Origin: Candidatus Hydrothermarchaeum profundi
Lineage (GTDB): Archaea; Hydrothermarchaeota; Hydrothermarchaeia; Hydrothermarchaeales; Hydrothermarchaeaceae
DNA length: 23,277 bases
Reading direction: 5' to 3'
NCBI GenBank assembly: GCA_002011125.2
Contig: MTMF02000004.1
Location: 1 to 23,277, forward strand
Shown here: piece after piece, positions 16,277 to 22,618 of the stretch
Numbering within the stretch: the first letter of the stretch is position 1
Layout: the number at the start of each line of letters is the position of its first letter
Program-made: the position numbers and the translations under genes
The notes under the pieces: model-generated
Seen by the model: the letters and a program-made list of their open reading frames with translations, nothing else
Told to the model about the DNA's origin: nothing
Databases searched by the model: none

Positions 16277-16288
16277 TTAAAAAAAAAG
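16277..16288 (-). terminator. Oligo-T run at the end of manC
   Basis: On the minus strand the last codons read through nine consecutive T before AATG. Archaeal polymerase can stop at such runs, so this may be a leaky terminator that lowers expression of the flippase and downstream genes. It also simply encodes the Phe-Phe tail. Confidence 0.3.
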
Positions 16289-17650
16289 CTTAAGCCTCCC
16301 GTACTCATCCTCAAACCTTTCTATGTCGTCCTCTTGGATGTACTCTCCGGTCTGGATTTCAATAAGGTGGAGGTTGACTTTGCCCGGGTTTTCTAAGCGG
16401 TGCTTCACAGATTTAGGTATATATATGCTCTCATTCTCGTGCACGAAGACTTCCACGAGCTTGCCATTCTCCTCTCTGGTTACCTTGGCGGTGCCTTTAA
16501 CAACAATCCAGTGCTCAGCCCTGTGATGGTGCCTCTGCAGTGAGATGCTTCTCCCAGGGTAGATGCACAGCCTCTTGACCTTGTAGCGTTCCCCATCTTC
16601 CAGCAGGGTATAATATCCCCAGGGCTTGTGCACTGTGGTGTGAATTTTAGCTTCTTCTCTGCCCTCGGCGAGCAGCTCTTCAGCTATTGCCTTAACCTCT
16701 TCTGACTTTTCCTTGCTGGCTACTAGGAGAGCGTCCTTTGTGTCTATTATTGCCAGATTTTCAACGCCGAGACAGGCGATAAGGCGGTCGTCTCCATAGA
16801 TTAGACACTCCTTAGCGTCCCTGAGTATAGCTTTGCCCTTTACAGCGTTTCTCTTGGCGTCTTTTGGCATAATCTCGTAAACACTTTTCCAGTTCCCTAT
16901 GTCCTGCCATCTGCCGGAGTAGGGCATTACTGCCGAGCGAGAGGAGCGCTCCATTATGGCATAGTCTATGCTGATACTGGGCAGTTTCTCGTAGTCATTC
17001 AGAAGCTCCTCATAGCTGTGCATATATCTGGCTATCTCGGGGGCATGAGTTTTGAACTCTTCCATGAGCACAGAAGGAGAAAAGAGGAAGATGCCTGAGT
17101 TCCAGAAACAGCCCTCTTTTATTAGTCGCTCTGCCTTCTCCCGAGAGGGCTTCTCAATGAATTTCTCTACTCTGTAGCCGGTGCTCAGAGGTTCGCCAGG
17201 CTTTATATACCCATAGCCGGTAGCGGGATACCTTGGATTGATTCCGAAGGTTACAAGGTGCTCTTTTGCAAGAGTCTCTGCTTTTGCAACCACATCAAAA
17301 AAATCACGGCTCAGAACATGGTCGCTGGGCATGGCGAGGAAGCTTTTATCTCCATAATTCTCGGCAATGAAGAGCGAGGCTAAAGCTATTGCAGGAGCGG
17401 TGTTTTTTCTATGGGGCTCCAGAATTATATTATCCTCAGATACAATATCGCCGATTTCATCTCTCACATTAAAGAGGTGCTCTCTGTTGGTGGCAACCAC
17501 TATCTCGTCGGCATGCTCTTTTGCAAGTTCAGCAGTACTCCTGAGCAGGCTACTACTTCCATTCAGAGAGAGAAACTGCTTTGGATAAAGCTCTCTGCTC
17601 AGTGGCCAGAGCCTTGTTCCACATCCCCCTGCAAGTATAAGTGCTATCAT
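16277..17650 (-). CDS. manC: Mannose-1-phosphate guanylyltransferase / mannose-6-phosphate isomerase
   Basis: Bifunctional enzyme that isomerises fructose-6-phosphate and mannose-6-phosphate and makes GDP-mannose from mannose-1-phosphate and GTP. The nucleotidyltransferase domain starts MIALILAGGCGTRLWPLSRE then YPKQFLSL, with FLAMPSDHVL, GYGYIKPGE and VEKFIEKPSREKAERL. A type II PMI cupin occupies about the last 110 residues (VHKPWGYYTLLEDGERYKVK, SISLQRHHHRAEHWIVVKG). The length (about 457) is typical. An ATG three codons earlier (17659) exists, but AGAGG is nine bases before the second ATG, and the second start gives the usual MI..ILAGG opening. It leads the glycan locus and supplies its donor sugar. 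The next gene upstream is 227 bases away, so a promoter before it is likely, though no clear TATA box stands out. Confidence 0.95.
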   Translation of the reverse strand: MIALILAGGCGTRLWPLSRELYPKQFLSLNGSSSLLRSTAELAKEHADEIVVATNREHLFNVRDEIGDIVSEDNIILEPHRKNTAPAIALASLFIAENYGDKSFLAMPSDHVLSRDFFDVVAKAETLAKEHLVTFGINPRYPATGYGYIKPGEPLSTGYRVEKFIEKPSREKAERLIKEGCFWNSGIFLFSPSVLMEEFKTHAPEIARYMHSYEELLNDYEKLPSISIDYAIMERSSRSAVMPYSGRWQDIGNWKSVYEIMPKDAKRNAVKGKAILRDAKECLIYGDDRLIACLGVENLAIIDTKDALLVASKEKSEEVKAIAEELLAEGREEAKIHTTVHKPWGYYTLLEDGERYKVKRLCIYPGRSISLQRHHHRAEHWIVVKGTAKVTREENGKLVEVFVHENESIYIPKSVKHRLENPGKVNLHLIEIQTGEYIQEDDIERFEDEYGRLKLFF

Positions 17651-17835
17651 GTTATTCATCCTCTATGTTCTAAATCGCAAAGAATGGATCAATCGTTGAG
17701 GGCAGGGATTACAATTGAGACTCTTTCCATTCTCAACCCCCATTGGGTGCATTATATTTCATGAAAACTTTACCTAGGTGAATTACTCTCTAACCGATTC
17801 AAAGGATGTAATGCGCTTCTATAGCCCAAGCTACC

Positions 17836-17877
17836 CCTGCCTGCCCTGTTATCATCGCAACGCTCAATTCAGGCAGG
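17836..17877. repeat. 8-base inverted repeat downstream of the CxxC gene
   Basis: CCTGCCTG (17836-17843) pairs with CAGGCAGG (17870-17877), with 26 bases between. It begins one base after the stop codon of the minus-strand gene at 17878, so it could shape that transcript's 3' end. No T-run follows. The rest of the 227-base spacer before manC (17651-17877) shows no gene. Confidence 0.3.
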
Positions 17878-18240
17878 CTAAAGGAAGGATTCCACAAAGC
17901 TTCTGGATAGCCCGGTATACTTCTGTACCACATTTATGAAGATGTTTCTCTGCACAGAGCCGAGCATCACATAGGTGTCGGCAAAGTCTTCTCTGCTTTC
18001 GAGTTCCTTTATGATTAGCCTGATCTGAGCCTGGGAGAGCTTCCCTCCTTTGTAATCGAGGTGGCGTTTAATCTCCGCCAGGACGTTGATAAAGTACCCT
18101 AACCCGTGAGCCTTATCGCTGGAGATGTTCTTAACAGCACCGCAGCTCCTGCAGAAGGGATGAGGCTCCAGGAGACCGTTCAATGTGGGTAGCCACACCC
18201 TATCGTGAGAGGACCTGTGAATGTGAATCTTATCACCCAT
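17878..18240 (-). CDS. Conserved-looking small protein with a CxxC motif, function unknown
   Basis: 120 residues, not recognised by name. The N-terminus is His-rich (KIHIHRSSHDRVWLP), followed by HPFCRSCGAVKNISSDKAHG, a single CxxC that with nearby His residues could bind one zinc. The rest is mainly helical (INVLAEIKRHLD, LSQAQIRLIIKELESRED) and ends FADTYVMLGSVQRNIFINVV then QKYTGLSRSFVESFL. GGAGG stands three bases before the ATG. A decayed paralogue on the same strand at 20588-20704 preserves the FA.TY...G.VQ.NIFI..V.KYT.LS core, so this is a real family present at least twice in the region. It could be a small nucleic-acid-binding or helix-turn-helix-like regulator; I am not sure. Confidence 0.75.
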   Translation of the reverse strand: MGDKIHIHRSSHDRVWLPTLNGLLEPHPFCRSCGAVKNISSDKAHGLGYFINVLAEIKRHLDYKGGKLSQAQIRLIIKELESREDFADTYVMLGSVQRNIFINVVQKYTGLSRSFVESFL

Positions 18241-18293
18241 AGGCCTCCTCCCGCAGTCGTACGAGGGAATCTGTATCTACTTTTATCTCCTGA

Positions 18294-18302
18294 TATATAA
18301 AT
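18294..18302 (-). promoter_or_regulatory. TATA box for the CxxC gene
   Basis: On the minus strand ATTTATATA lies about 54-62 bases before the ATG at 18240, placing transcription start near 18270 with a leader of roughly 30 bases carrying GGAGG. Bases 18303-18436 upstream are AT-rich and hold nothing else I can identify. Confidence 0.5.
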
Positions 18303-18436
18303 GTAACTATATGGACAATGCATGCTTTTTTTCTACATTGAGAAAATCTACAAAAATATTTCTAAATAAGCGCTCAAAATGAAATAATTTTCACAATTTC
18401 AAATCATATTTAATACATTTTCACTTCAGAACAGAT

Positions 18437-18637
18437 TCACAGGTAGCCTAACCCGCGGAGGCGCTCCTTAACCTTTTCTTCATCCTCCTCGCTCAGGGGG
18501 TACTCCTCTTCCTCGTCTCTGAGAAGCTCTTCCAGCACGAAGGTTATATACTCCTCAACGCTCTCAAACTCTCCGCTTTCTTTGACCCTCTTCTCTATCT
18601 CGGCGTAAAGCCTGTCTGGGATGTTCACACTAACCAT
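18437..18637 (-). CDS. Ribbon-helix-helix (CopG/Arc-like) protein, orphan antitoxin-type
   Basis: 66 residues. The N-terminal half MVSVNIPDRLYAEIEKRV then FESVEEYITFVLEELL has the beta-strand plus two-helix pattern of RHH DNA-binding proteins. The second half is very acidic (DEEEEYPLSEEDEEKVKERL) and ends GLGYL, an ending I also associate with some archaeal AlkP/sulfatase-family proteins (from memory). ATG at 18637 has AGGTGA close upstream and is preferred over TTG at 18658. No toxin gene adjoins it. It follows the surface-protein gene after a short T-rich spacer. A nearly identical piece of this gene lies at 49-134. It may be an orphan antitoxin or an autoregulator. Confidence 0.8.
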   Translation of the reverse strand: MVSVNIPDRLYAEIEKRVKESGEFESVEEYITFVLEELLRDEEEEYPLSEEDEEKVKERLRGLGYL

Positions 18638-18657
18638 GGAATCACCTATGCTCTTCA

Positions 18658-18676
18658 AAATAAAAAAGGAAAAGAG
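18658..18676 (-). terminator. T-rich run after the surface-protein gene
   Basis: Minus strand reads TCTTTTCCTTTTTTATTTT starting about five bases after the surface-protein stop codon. This is the kind of U-rich tract at which archaeal transcription often stops. It lies between the surface-protein gene and the RHH gene, which would then depend on read-through. Confidence 0.4.
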
Positions 18677-18680
18677 TTGC

Positions 18681-20471
18681 TCACTGCTTTCTTGTGTAGT
18701 AGTATGCTGCCGCTACGATTATTGCTAGAATGACCAGCGCTACTACCACCCACTTAACCCACGGCTTTCCTGGAGGCGCCACCGTAGGTGCAGGTGTAGT
18801 GGGTGCGGGTGTTACCGGCGCTGGCGTGGTCGGAGGTGGTGTTGTTGGAGGCGCCGTAGGCGGAGGTGTGGTTGGCGGTACTGTGGTTGGCGGTGCTGTG
18901 GGTGGCGCAGTAGTTGGAGGTGGAGCAACCTCCTCCTCACCAGCTATGGCAAAGTAGCTGAATCCTGGAGAGCGGGCCTTGTAGTAAACGTAGCTCGAAT
19001 CCTCGCCTACCTTTGAGGTGGAAAGCTTTGTCCAGGTGCCGGAGTACCTGTACAAGGCTACATTCTCCTGGGCTATGCCCTTCTCCTCTAGCCACTCTTT
19101 AGGCACGCGGAAGGTGATGTCGGCGTAGCTTACCTGCTCTTCTTTAATTACTGTCGAAACATCGATGTAAGCTAAAACCTCGCCAGGGGCTGAGGGAAGC
19201 CCCACCGGCTTGGAAATGGTCCTGCCCTCAATGGTTACACCAGTTATCCAGTCCTCAGCGTTTATCGCAATCTGTGTGAAGTATATCTTACCATCTCTGG
19301 TTATATTGTAAACCTTGGTATCGCCGGGCTTTATGAAGTCTATTGTAATCTTAAACTTGTCTGGCGGAATGGTGCTCACGCCTGGGACAATAACACCAAC
19401 AGGCGCTGACGGTGCGGCGATAACAGCACCTCCTATACCGTAAACACTGAAATGAGAGAGGTTTGCCCATACATAGTTGGCTGAGGTGTTAACCCCGGAA
19501 GCATACACAACTGTGCCATCCGCCAGAGTCTGCTGGGGAGGTGCAACCAGGCGAACCCAGCTACCGTTGGTGTATCTGAGAGGTCTCAGGCTGCTCTCGC
19601 TCACCCCTGGGGGTATCTTCGATTCGTTATAGTATATTCTGAAGTGTATGGTTACGTTGTCGTACCAGCTCGGGTCGCTAACATCTAAGGAGAAGTAAAC
19701 ATCTGGTATGGCTCCTGCCACACCGCTCAGGCTCATGGCTCCACTGGGCGGATTTACGCTGATGTTCACGGTTAGATTCACCGCAGGGGTGGAGCCGTTG
19801 GTGTATATAACCCACTCATAGCTGCCAACAAGTGTGGTGACAACGCCCGATGAGGCAGTGGTGTTTGGCGGAAGGGACGGGACTGGTACTGTTATCTGCC
19901 TTGGCAGGATTTCAAAGTTTACCGGCGTAGAGGCGAAGTAGGGTTTGCTGGAGTTTCCTGTGACAACATAGGCTACGGCGGTGTAGTTGCCGTCGAACAT
20001 GTAAGTGGTATTCAGCTTTATGTTGTAGGTCTTATTTAAGGGAAGATTGCCAGAATGACCGTAGCCATAGCCATAGCCGAAGTTGTGGTAGCTGCCGGCG
20101 TTTTCATCATAACCATAGCCAAAACCGTAGCTCAGATTTCCGAAGTTGCCAGTGGTAGTAATCACAAGCTCATTGGAGGAAAGATTGCCGCTGATCACAT
20201 TTCCGTTGAGGTCAATAAGAAAAGTTCTGTTTAGAGGTCCCGTGAGGTTGAGCATAATGTACTGCATAGGTACGTATTGATCAGGGCTTTTTAGCTCAAC
20301 GGTTAAGTTAAACTCGATAATATCATTTGATGGGTTCAAAGGTTGCGCGGTAGTTTGAATGCCCTTAAGAGTTACCTTCACAGCTGCAGCAGGGCCAGAT
20401 AGAATTAGAAGTAAAACGATAAGTGATGTTAACCCAATACTTGTAATAGTTCTATTTTTCAAATATCCCAT
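18681..20471 (-). CDS. Large cell-surface glycoprotein with PGF-pre-PGF domain, Thr/Pro stalk and C-terminal anchor
   Basis: About 596 residues. A signal peptide (SLIVLLLILSGPAAA) is followed by beta-rich domains dense in NxS/T sequons (NLT, NRT, NLS, NTT, NYT, NSS, NGS, NVT, NES). A Gly/Tyr/Asn-rich loop (YGFGYGYDE, NFGYGYGYGHSG) falls near 115-145. Residues about 370-515 match the PGF-pre-PGF domain: ADITFRVPKEWLEEKGI, NVALYRYSGTWTKL, YVYYKARSPGFSYFAIAGE. A 50-residue Thr/Pro stalk comes next, then a C-terminal helix (WVVVALVILAIIVAAAYYY) and a basic tail, so it is anchored by that helix and not by a PGF-CTERM signal. GTG at 20480 is an alternative start; neither has a good ribosome site. 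Likely an S-layer-associated glycoprotein and possible acceptor of the glycan made upstream. Confidence 0.85.
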   Translation of the reverse strand: MGYLKNRTITSIGLTSLIVLLLILSGPAAAVKVTLKGIQTTAQPLNPSNDIIEFNLTVELKSPDQYVPMQYIMLNLTGPLNRTFLIDLNGNVISGNLSSNELVITTTGNFGNLSYGFGYGYDENAGSYHNFGYGYGYGHSGNLPLNKTYNIKLNTTYMFDGNYTAVAYVVTGNSSKPYFASTPVNFEILPRQITVPVPSLPPNTTASSGVVTTLVGSYEWVIYTNGSTPAVNLTVNISVNPPSGAMSLSGVAGAIPDVYFSLDVSDPSWYDNVTIHFRIYYNESKIPPGVSESSLRPLRYTNGSWVRLVAPPQQTLADGTVVYASGVNTSANYVWANLSHFSVYGIGGAVIAAPSAPVGVIVPGVSTIPPDKFKITIDFIKPGDTKVYNITRDGKIYFTQIAINAEDWITGVTIEGRTISKPVGLPSAPGEVLAYIDVSTVIKEEQVSYADITFRVPKEWLEEKGIAQENVALYRYSGTWTKLSTSKVGEDSSYVYYKARSPGFSYFAIAGEEEVAPPPTTAPPTAPPTTVPPTTPPPTAPPTTPPPTTPAPVTPAPTTPAPTVAPPGKPWVKWVVVALVILAIIVAAAYYYTRKQ

Positions 20472-20534
20472 AACACCCACATCCCATTTATGGGGTAGCG
20501 ACGTCTCCTGTGTATATGCCTTTTATGTATTCGG

Positions 20535-20545
20535 TTATATATAAA
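20535..20545 (-). promoter_or_regulatory. TATA box for the surface-protein gene
   Basis: On the minus strand TTTATATATAA lies 64-74 bases before the ATG at 20471, a strong archaeal TATA match, giving a leader of about 40 bases. The gap 20481-20833 otherwise contains only the decayed CxxC-gene paralogue (20588-20704) and no intact gene. Confidence 0.6.
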
Positions 20546-20587
20546 CCTTTCTTTATGTTTTTTAGAATTCTTGAGGGCAGGATTCTA

Positions 20588-20704
20588 TCAAACTTCTGAG
20601 AGGTTTGTGTACTTCCTAACACAGAATATGAATATATTTCCCTGCACATTGCCTTTTGTAAAGTAGGTGTTGGCGAAACCTGCTTCTCCCACGCTTATGG
20701 TGCG
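20588..20704 (-). pseudogene. Decayed paralogue of the 120-residue CxxC protein (C-terminal part)
   Basis: The minus-strand frame reads GFANTYFTKGNVQGNIFIF then CVRKYTNLSEV and a stop. The intact gene at 17878-18240 reads DFADTYVMLGSVQRNIFIN then VVQKYTGLSRS. From FA to LS, 17 of 27 residues are identical. After the stop, a second frame at about 20580-20600 resumes with RSLIES, matching RSFVES, so a frameshift truncated the end. The N-terminal half with CxxC is not detectable before a TAA at 20735-20737. It lies upstream of the surface-protein promoter on the same strand. Confidence 0.7.
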
Positions 20705-20833
20705 TAGATATCCCCACGTTATCTGCAAAATTTTTTATGGTAACATGAAAATAAGAAGGATAAATTGAAGGATGAAGAAATTAACGGGTGGACATTAATA
20801 CCCTATGTATTTTTAGATGAAAATTAGGAGCTT

Positions 20834-21046
20834 GTGGAGTACAACTTTCAATGCATGCGGATGAAGGAAAGTGGGTTTGTCGAATTTATCAGATTCGACC
20901 TTCACAGGAAGGGAAAGATTGAGGAAGACTCTCCCCACGTGCATATACGTCTTGAAAGTAAAAATCCACGCAGCGACGAAGAAGCAAGAGAAAAAATCGT
21001 CAAAATTATTAAATCTATACCACACCTCGAGAATGTGATAAGATGA
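20834..21046 (+). CDS. Possible TumE/DUF6516-like toxin
   Basis: 70 residues from GTG 20834, with AGGAG just upstream; ATG at 20855 is possible. The core FVEFIRFDLHRKGKIEEDSP then HVHIRLES, followed by a helix (DEEAREKIVKIIKSIPHLENVI), resembles the RFD/YDN...PH.H pattern of the TumE (DUF6516) toxin group. In that frame a TAG (20825-20827) follows IPYVFLDEN, so the N-terminus may have been longer once. It overlaps the next gene by four bases (ATGA), and an HTH protein follows, the usual TumE-TumA layout with an extra gene between. Family assignment is tentative; a different small DUF is possible. Confidence 0.55.
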   Translation: MEYNFQCMRMKESGFVEFIRFDLHRKGKIEEDSPHVHIRLESKNPRSDEEAREKIVKIIKSIPHLENVIR

Positions 21047-21237
21047 AATTTAAAATTCACAAGAATAGGGTAGAGGAAGTGGTTGACTACAGCAAACTTT
21101 CAACCAGCGAACTTAAGATGAAGCTGAGGGAGCTTAAAGCAGAGCACGGGAAGGAGATGTCGCGAAATTACGACGACTCTCTCAGAGATGCCCTGGCTTT
21201 AAATGAGTATAGAATTATCAAGGAAGAGGTGTGGTGA
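21043..21237 (+). CDS. Small helical protein of unknown function between toxin-like and HTH genes
   Basis: 64 residues, not recognised: MKFKIHKNRVEEVVDYSKLS, then charged helices (LKMKLRELKAEHGKEMSRNY, SLRDALALNEYRIIKEEV). No Cys, no membrane segment and no signal peptide. The start overlaps the upstream stop (ATGA) and its end overlaps the HTH gene's GTG start by seven bases, so the three genes are translationally coupled. It could be part of the toxin (for instance a split domain), a chaperone, or an additional antitoxin. Evidence for coding is the tight overlap and the protein-like composition. Confidence 0.6.
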   Translation: MKFKIHKNRVEEVVDYSKLSTSELKMKLRELKAEHGKEMSRNYDDSLRDALALNEYRIIKEEVW

Positions 21238-21491
21238 GATTAAATATAGACGAGAGCCTCTCAAAAATATTCACACCAAAGCGTATAGCATTGTTCAACG
21301 CCATTACTGGAAGAGAGACCATTAAAAGTCTTGAAAAGAAGCTCAACAGAAATCCAAAGAGCATAGCCAGAGACATAGCTATTCTGGAAGACTTCGGTAT
21401 AGTCAGAAAGAAAAAAAGAGGTAGAAGTAGAACTCGCTGTAAAGGAGATTGTGATTTCCAGGTGATGCCTAAGTTCCAATCTTCTCCATGA
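21231..21491 (+). CDS. Winged-HTH antitoxin-like protein (HVO_A0114/TumA-like), frameshifted near its 3' end
   Basis: From GTG 21231 (or 21234) the protein reads SKIFTPKRIALFNAITGRET, LEKKLNRNPKSIARDIAILE, DFGIVRKKK: a winged HTH of the kind paired with TumE toxins. As sequenced it continues with an unlikely Arg/Cys-rich tail to 21491. Skipping one A in the seven-A run at 21411-21417 gives EVEVELAVKEIVISR and a TGA at 21463-21465, the usual beta-wing ending of this family. The true gene therefore probably ends at 21465, just three bases from the convergent acylphosphatase gene. The cause could be a mutation, an assembly error, or transcriptional slippage on the A-run. It probably autoregulates the operon. 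Confidence 0.75.
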   Translation: MVRLNIDESLSKIFTPKRIALFNAITGRETIKSLEKKLNRNPKSIARDIAILEDFGIVRKKKRGRSRTRCKGDCDFQVMPKFQSSP

Positions 21492-22155
21492 TTTTAGCGA
21501 GGGTTGCCTTTATTCCGTCTATCTCCTCGTAAATTCTGGCAATATCCTGAGCGAGGTGGTCCTTAACCACCCTCCTGTTTTTCTCCCCCTCCTCCTTCAA
21601 AACCTCTATGGTCTCGTCCTGCTTGACAAGCATCTCGTCCTGCTTCTTAAGCATCGCTGAGGTGTCCGCCTTTACAGACCTTATCGCCTCTATGGTCTCG
21701 TCCTGCTTCGCTAGCATTGCCGAAGTGTCTCGCTTGATGTCGCCCAGCTCTCTCTTCATATCGTTCAGTATCTCAATACCCCTTTCCAGCTTTTCGTCTG
21801 TGGATTGAGAATAGGATGCCATCTTCAGAAGAATCTCCTTCACACCCCTTTCCTCCAAGCCCCCGAGCACATCCTCCCCCTTCCTCTCAAAGTCAGCAAA
21901 GGCACCTCTATATTCATCCCTTCTTTTTGTTATGCGCTCCACCTTAATGTAAGCAGGAGCCTCCCTCTCTATTACATCAATAAGCTTGTTTATGCTTTCC
22001 TCCTCACCTTCAAGTACTGCGACCACCTCCCCCGTTGGCAGGTTCTCAGCATAGCCGGTTACCCCCAAGAGGAGGGCATGCTTTTTGATAAAGCTCCTGA
22101 AACCTCCTCTCTGAACCCTTCCCTCTATAAGCAGGAAGTATCTCACCATAGCCAT
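21469..22155 (-). CDS. Acylphosphatase domain fused to a long coiled coil
   Basis: 228 residues. Residues about 3-80 form an acylphosphatase: GRVQRGGFRSFIKKHALLLG then VTGYAENLPTGEVVAVLEGE. The catalytic Arg (20) and Asn (38) are present with the 18-residue spacing of classic acylphosphatases (Arg23/Asn41). The remaining 140 residues are a predicted coiled coil with internal repeats: DTSAMLAKQDETIEAI, then DTSAMLKKQDEMLVKQDETI. Acylphosphatases are normally about 90-100 residues, so this is a fusion. ATG at 22155 is chosen because GGAG (22161-22164) lies five bases upstream; an in-frame ATG at 22188 would overlap a TATA-like sequence. The coil suggests oligomerisation or docking to a partner. 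The domain may be enzymatic or used as a sensor. Confidence 0.85.
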   Translation of the reverse strand: MAMVRYFLLIEGRVQRGGFRSFIKKHALLLGVTGYAENLPTGEVVAVLEGEEESINKLIDVIEREAPAYIKVERITKRRDEYRGAFADFERKGEDVLGGLEERGVKEILLKMASYSQSTDEKLERGIEILNDMKRELGDIKRDTSAMLAKQDETIEAIRSVKADTSAMLKKQDEMLVKQDETIEVLKEEGEKNRRVVKDHLAQDIARIYEEIDGIKATLAKIMEKIGT

Positions 22156-22215
22156 GCAAACTCCTTTCCCTGAGGACATATAAATCATTTTCGACTAATG
22201 CTGAAAAACAGCCTT

Positions 22216-22331
22216 TCAAAACAGCGGCGGAGCGTGCACCGCTAGGATAATAAGCTCCTCTTCGCCGCGAGGGACGAAGATGTAGTCACCCTCGCCTATG
22301 CGGAGCCACTCAGGGGGCTTTTTATATATTT
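22216..22331 (-). pseudogene. Remnant of a cupin gene with a 27-base internal deletion
   Basis: The minus-strand frame reads PPEWLRIGEGDYIFVP then RGEEELIILAVHAPPLF and TGA. The cupin gene at 23116 reads NGEWVGIGEGDYIFVPPGEE, HGIENTGEEELVLLAVHSPP, LF. The remnant lacks nine residues, including the His, consistent with deletion between two short repeats that each encode GEE. The frame is closed upstream by TAA near 22349, so only the C-terminal end survives. It sits just upstream of the UPF0175 gene and overlaps its promoter. Confidence 0.75.
22319..22328 (+). promoter_or_regulatory. TATA box for the UPF0175-PIN operon
   Basis: TTTTTATATA lies 33-42 bases before the ATG at 22361, so transcription would start about 10 bases before it. 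No ribosome site precedes the ATG, which fits a leaderless or nearly leaderless antitoxin mRNA. The box lies within the cupin remnant on the opposite strand. Confidence 0.5.
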
Positions 22332-22360
22332 CTATATGTGTTACGTTTTGAGCATTGTAC

Positions 22361-22618
22361 ATGGAGGTTGTTCTGAGGATTCCGGGGGATGTCGTGGAGA
22401 ATCTTCGCCTGCCACCTGAGAATATAGAAGAAGAATTAAAAAGAGAGCTCGCCCTTGTATTGTATCAGAGGGGTATCCTGTCATCTGCAAAAGCCTGCAA
22501 GCTTGCGGGATTAACAAGGTGGGAATTCGAGGAGCTTCTGGGAAAGAGAAAAATCAGGAGGCATTATACGGAGATGGACTTAGAGGAAGACATTGAGTAT
22601 GCAACCGGTGGTTTGTGA
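22361..22618 (+). CDS. UPF0175-family antitoxin
   Basis: 85 residues: MEVVLRIPGDVVENLRLP, LKRELALVLYQRGILSSAKA, CKLAGLTRWEFEELLGKRKI and RRHYTEMDLEEDIEYA. The LALxLYxxGxLSxxKAxxLAGLxRWEFxxLLG core followed by RHYTExDLEED is the UPF0175 signature; the family is usually encoded next to DUF3368 PIN toxins, as here. The middle is an HTH-like DNA-binding region and the acidic tail probably covers the toxin. TTG at 22355 is a less likely start. The gene overlaps the PIN gene by 20 bases (22599-22618). Confidence 0.88.
   Translation: MEVVLRIPGDVVENLRLPPENIEEELKRELALVLYQRGILSSAKACKLAGLTRWEFEELLGKRKIRRHYTEMDLEEDIEYATGGL

Noticed and set aside
17682-17737. GAATGG/CCATTC and GTTGAG/CTCAAC pairs upstream of manC suggesting a hairpin or single CRISPR-like repeat.
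   Set aside because: The pairs are only six bases, are not properly nested, and nothing repeats with spacer-like spacing; no CRISPR array is present in the window.
18730-18957. Plus-strand Gly/Val-rich open frame opposite the Thr/Pro stalk.
   Set aside because: It is the mirror of the repetitive Thr/Pro codons of the surface protein; composition artefact.
22177-22186. TATA-like GATTTATATG upstream of the acylphosphatase gene.
   Set aside because: A start about 26 bases downstream would fall at the ATG itself and exclude the clear GGAG ribosome site, so I do not call it a promoter.
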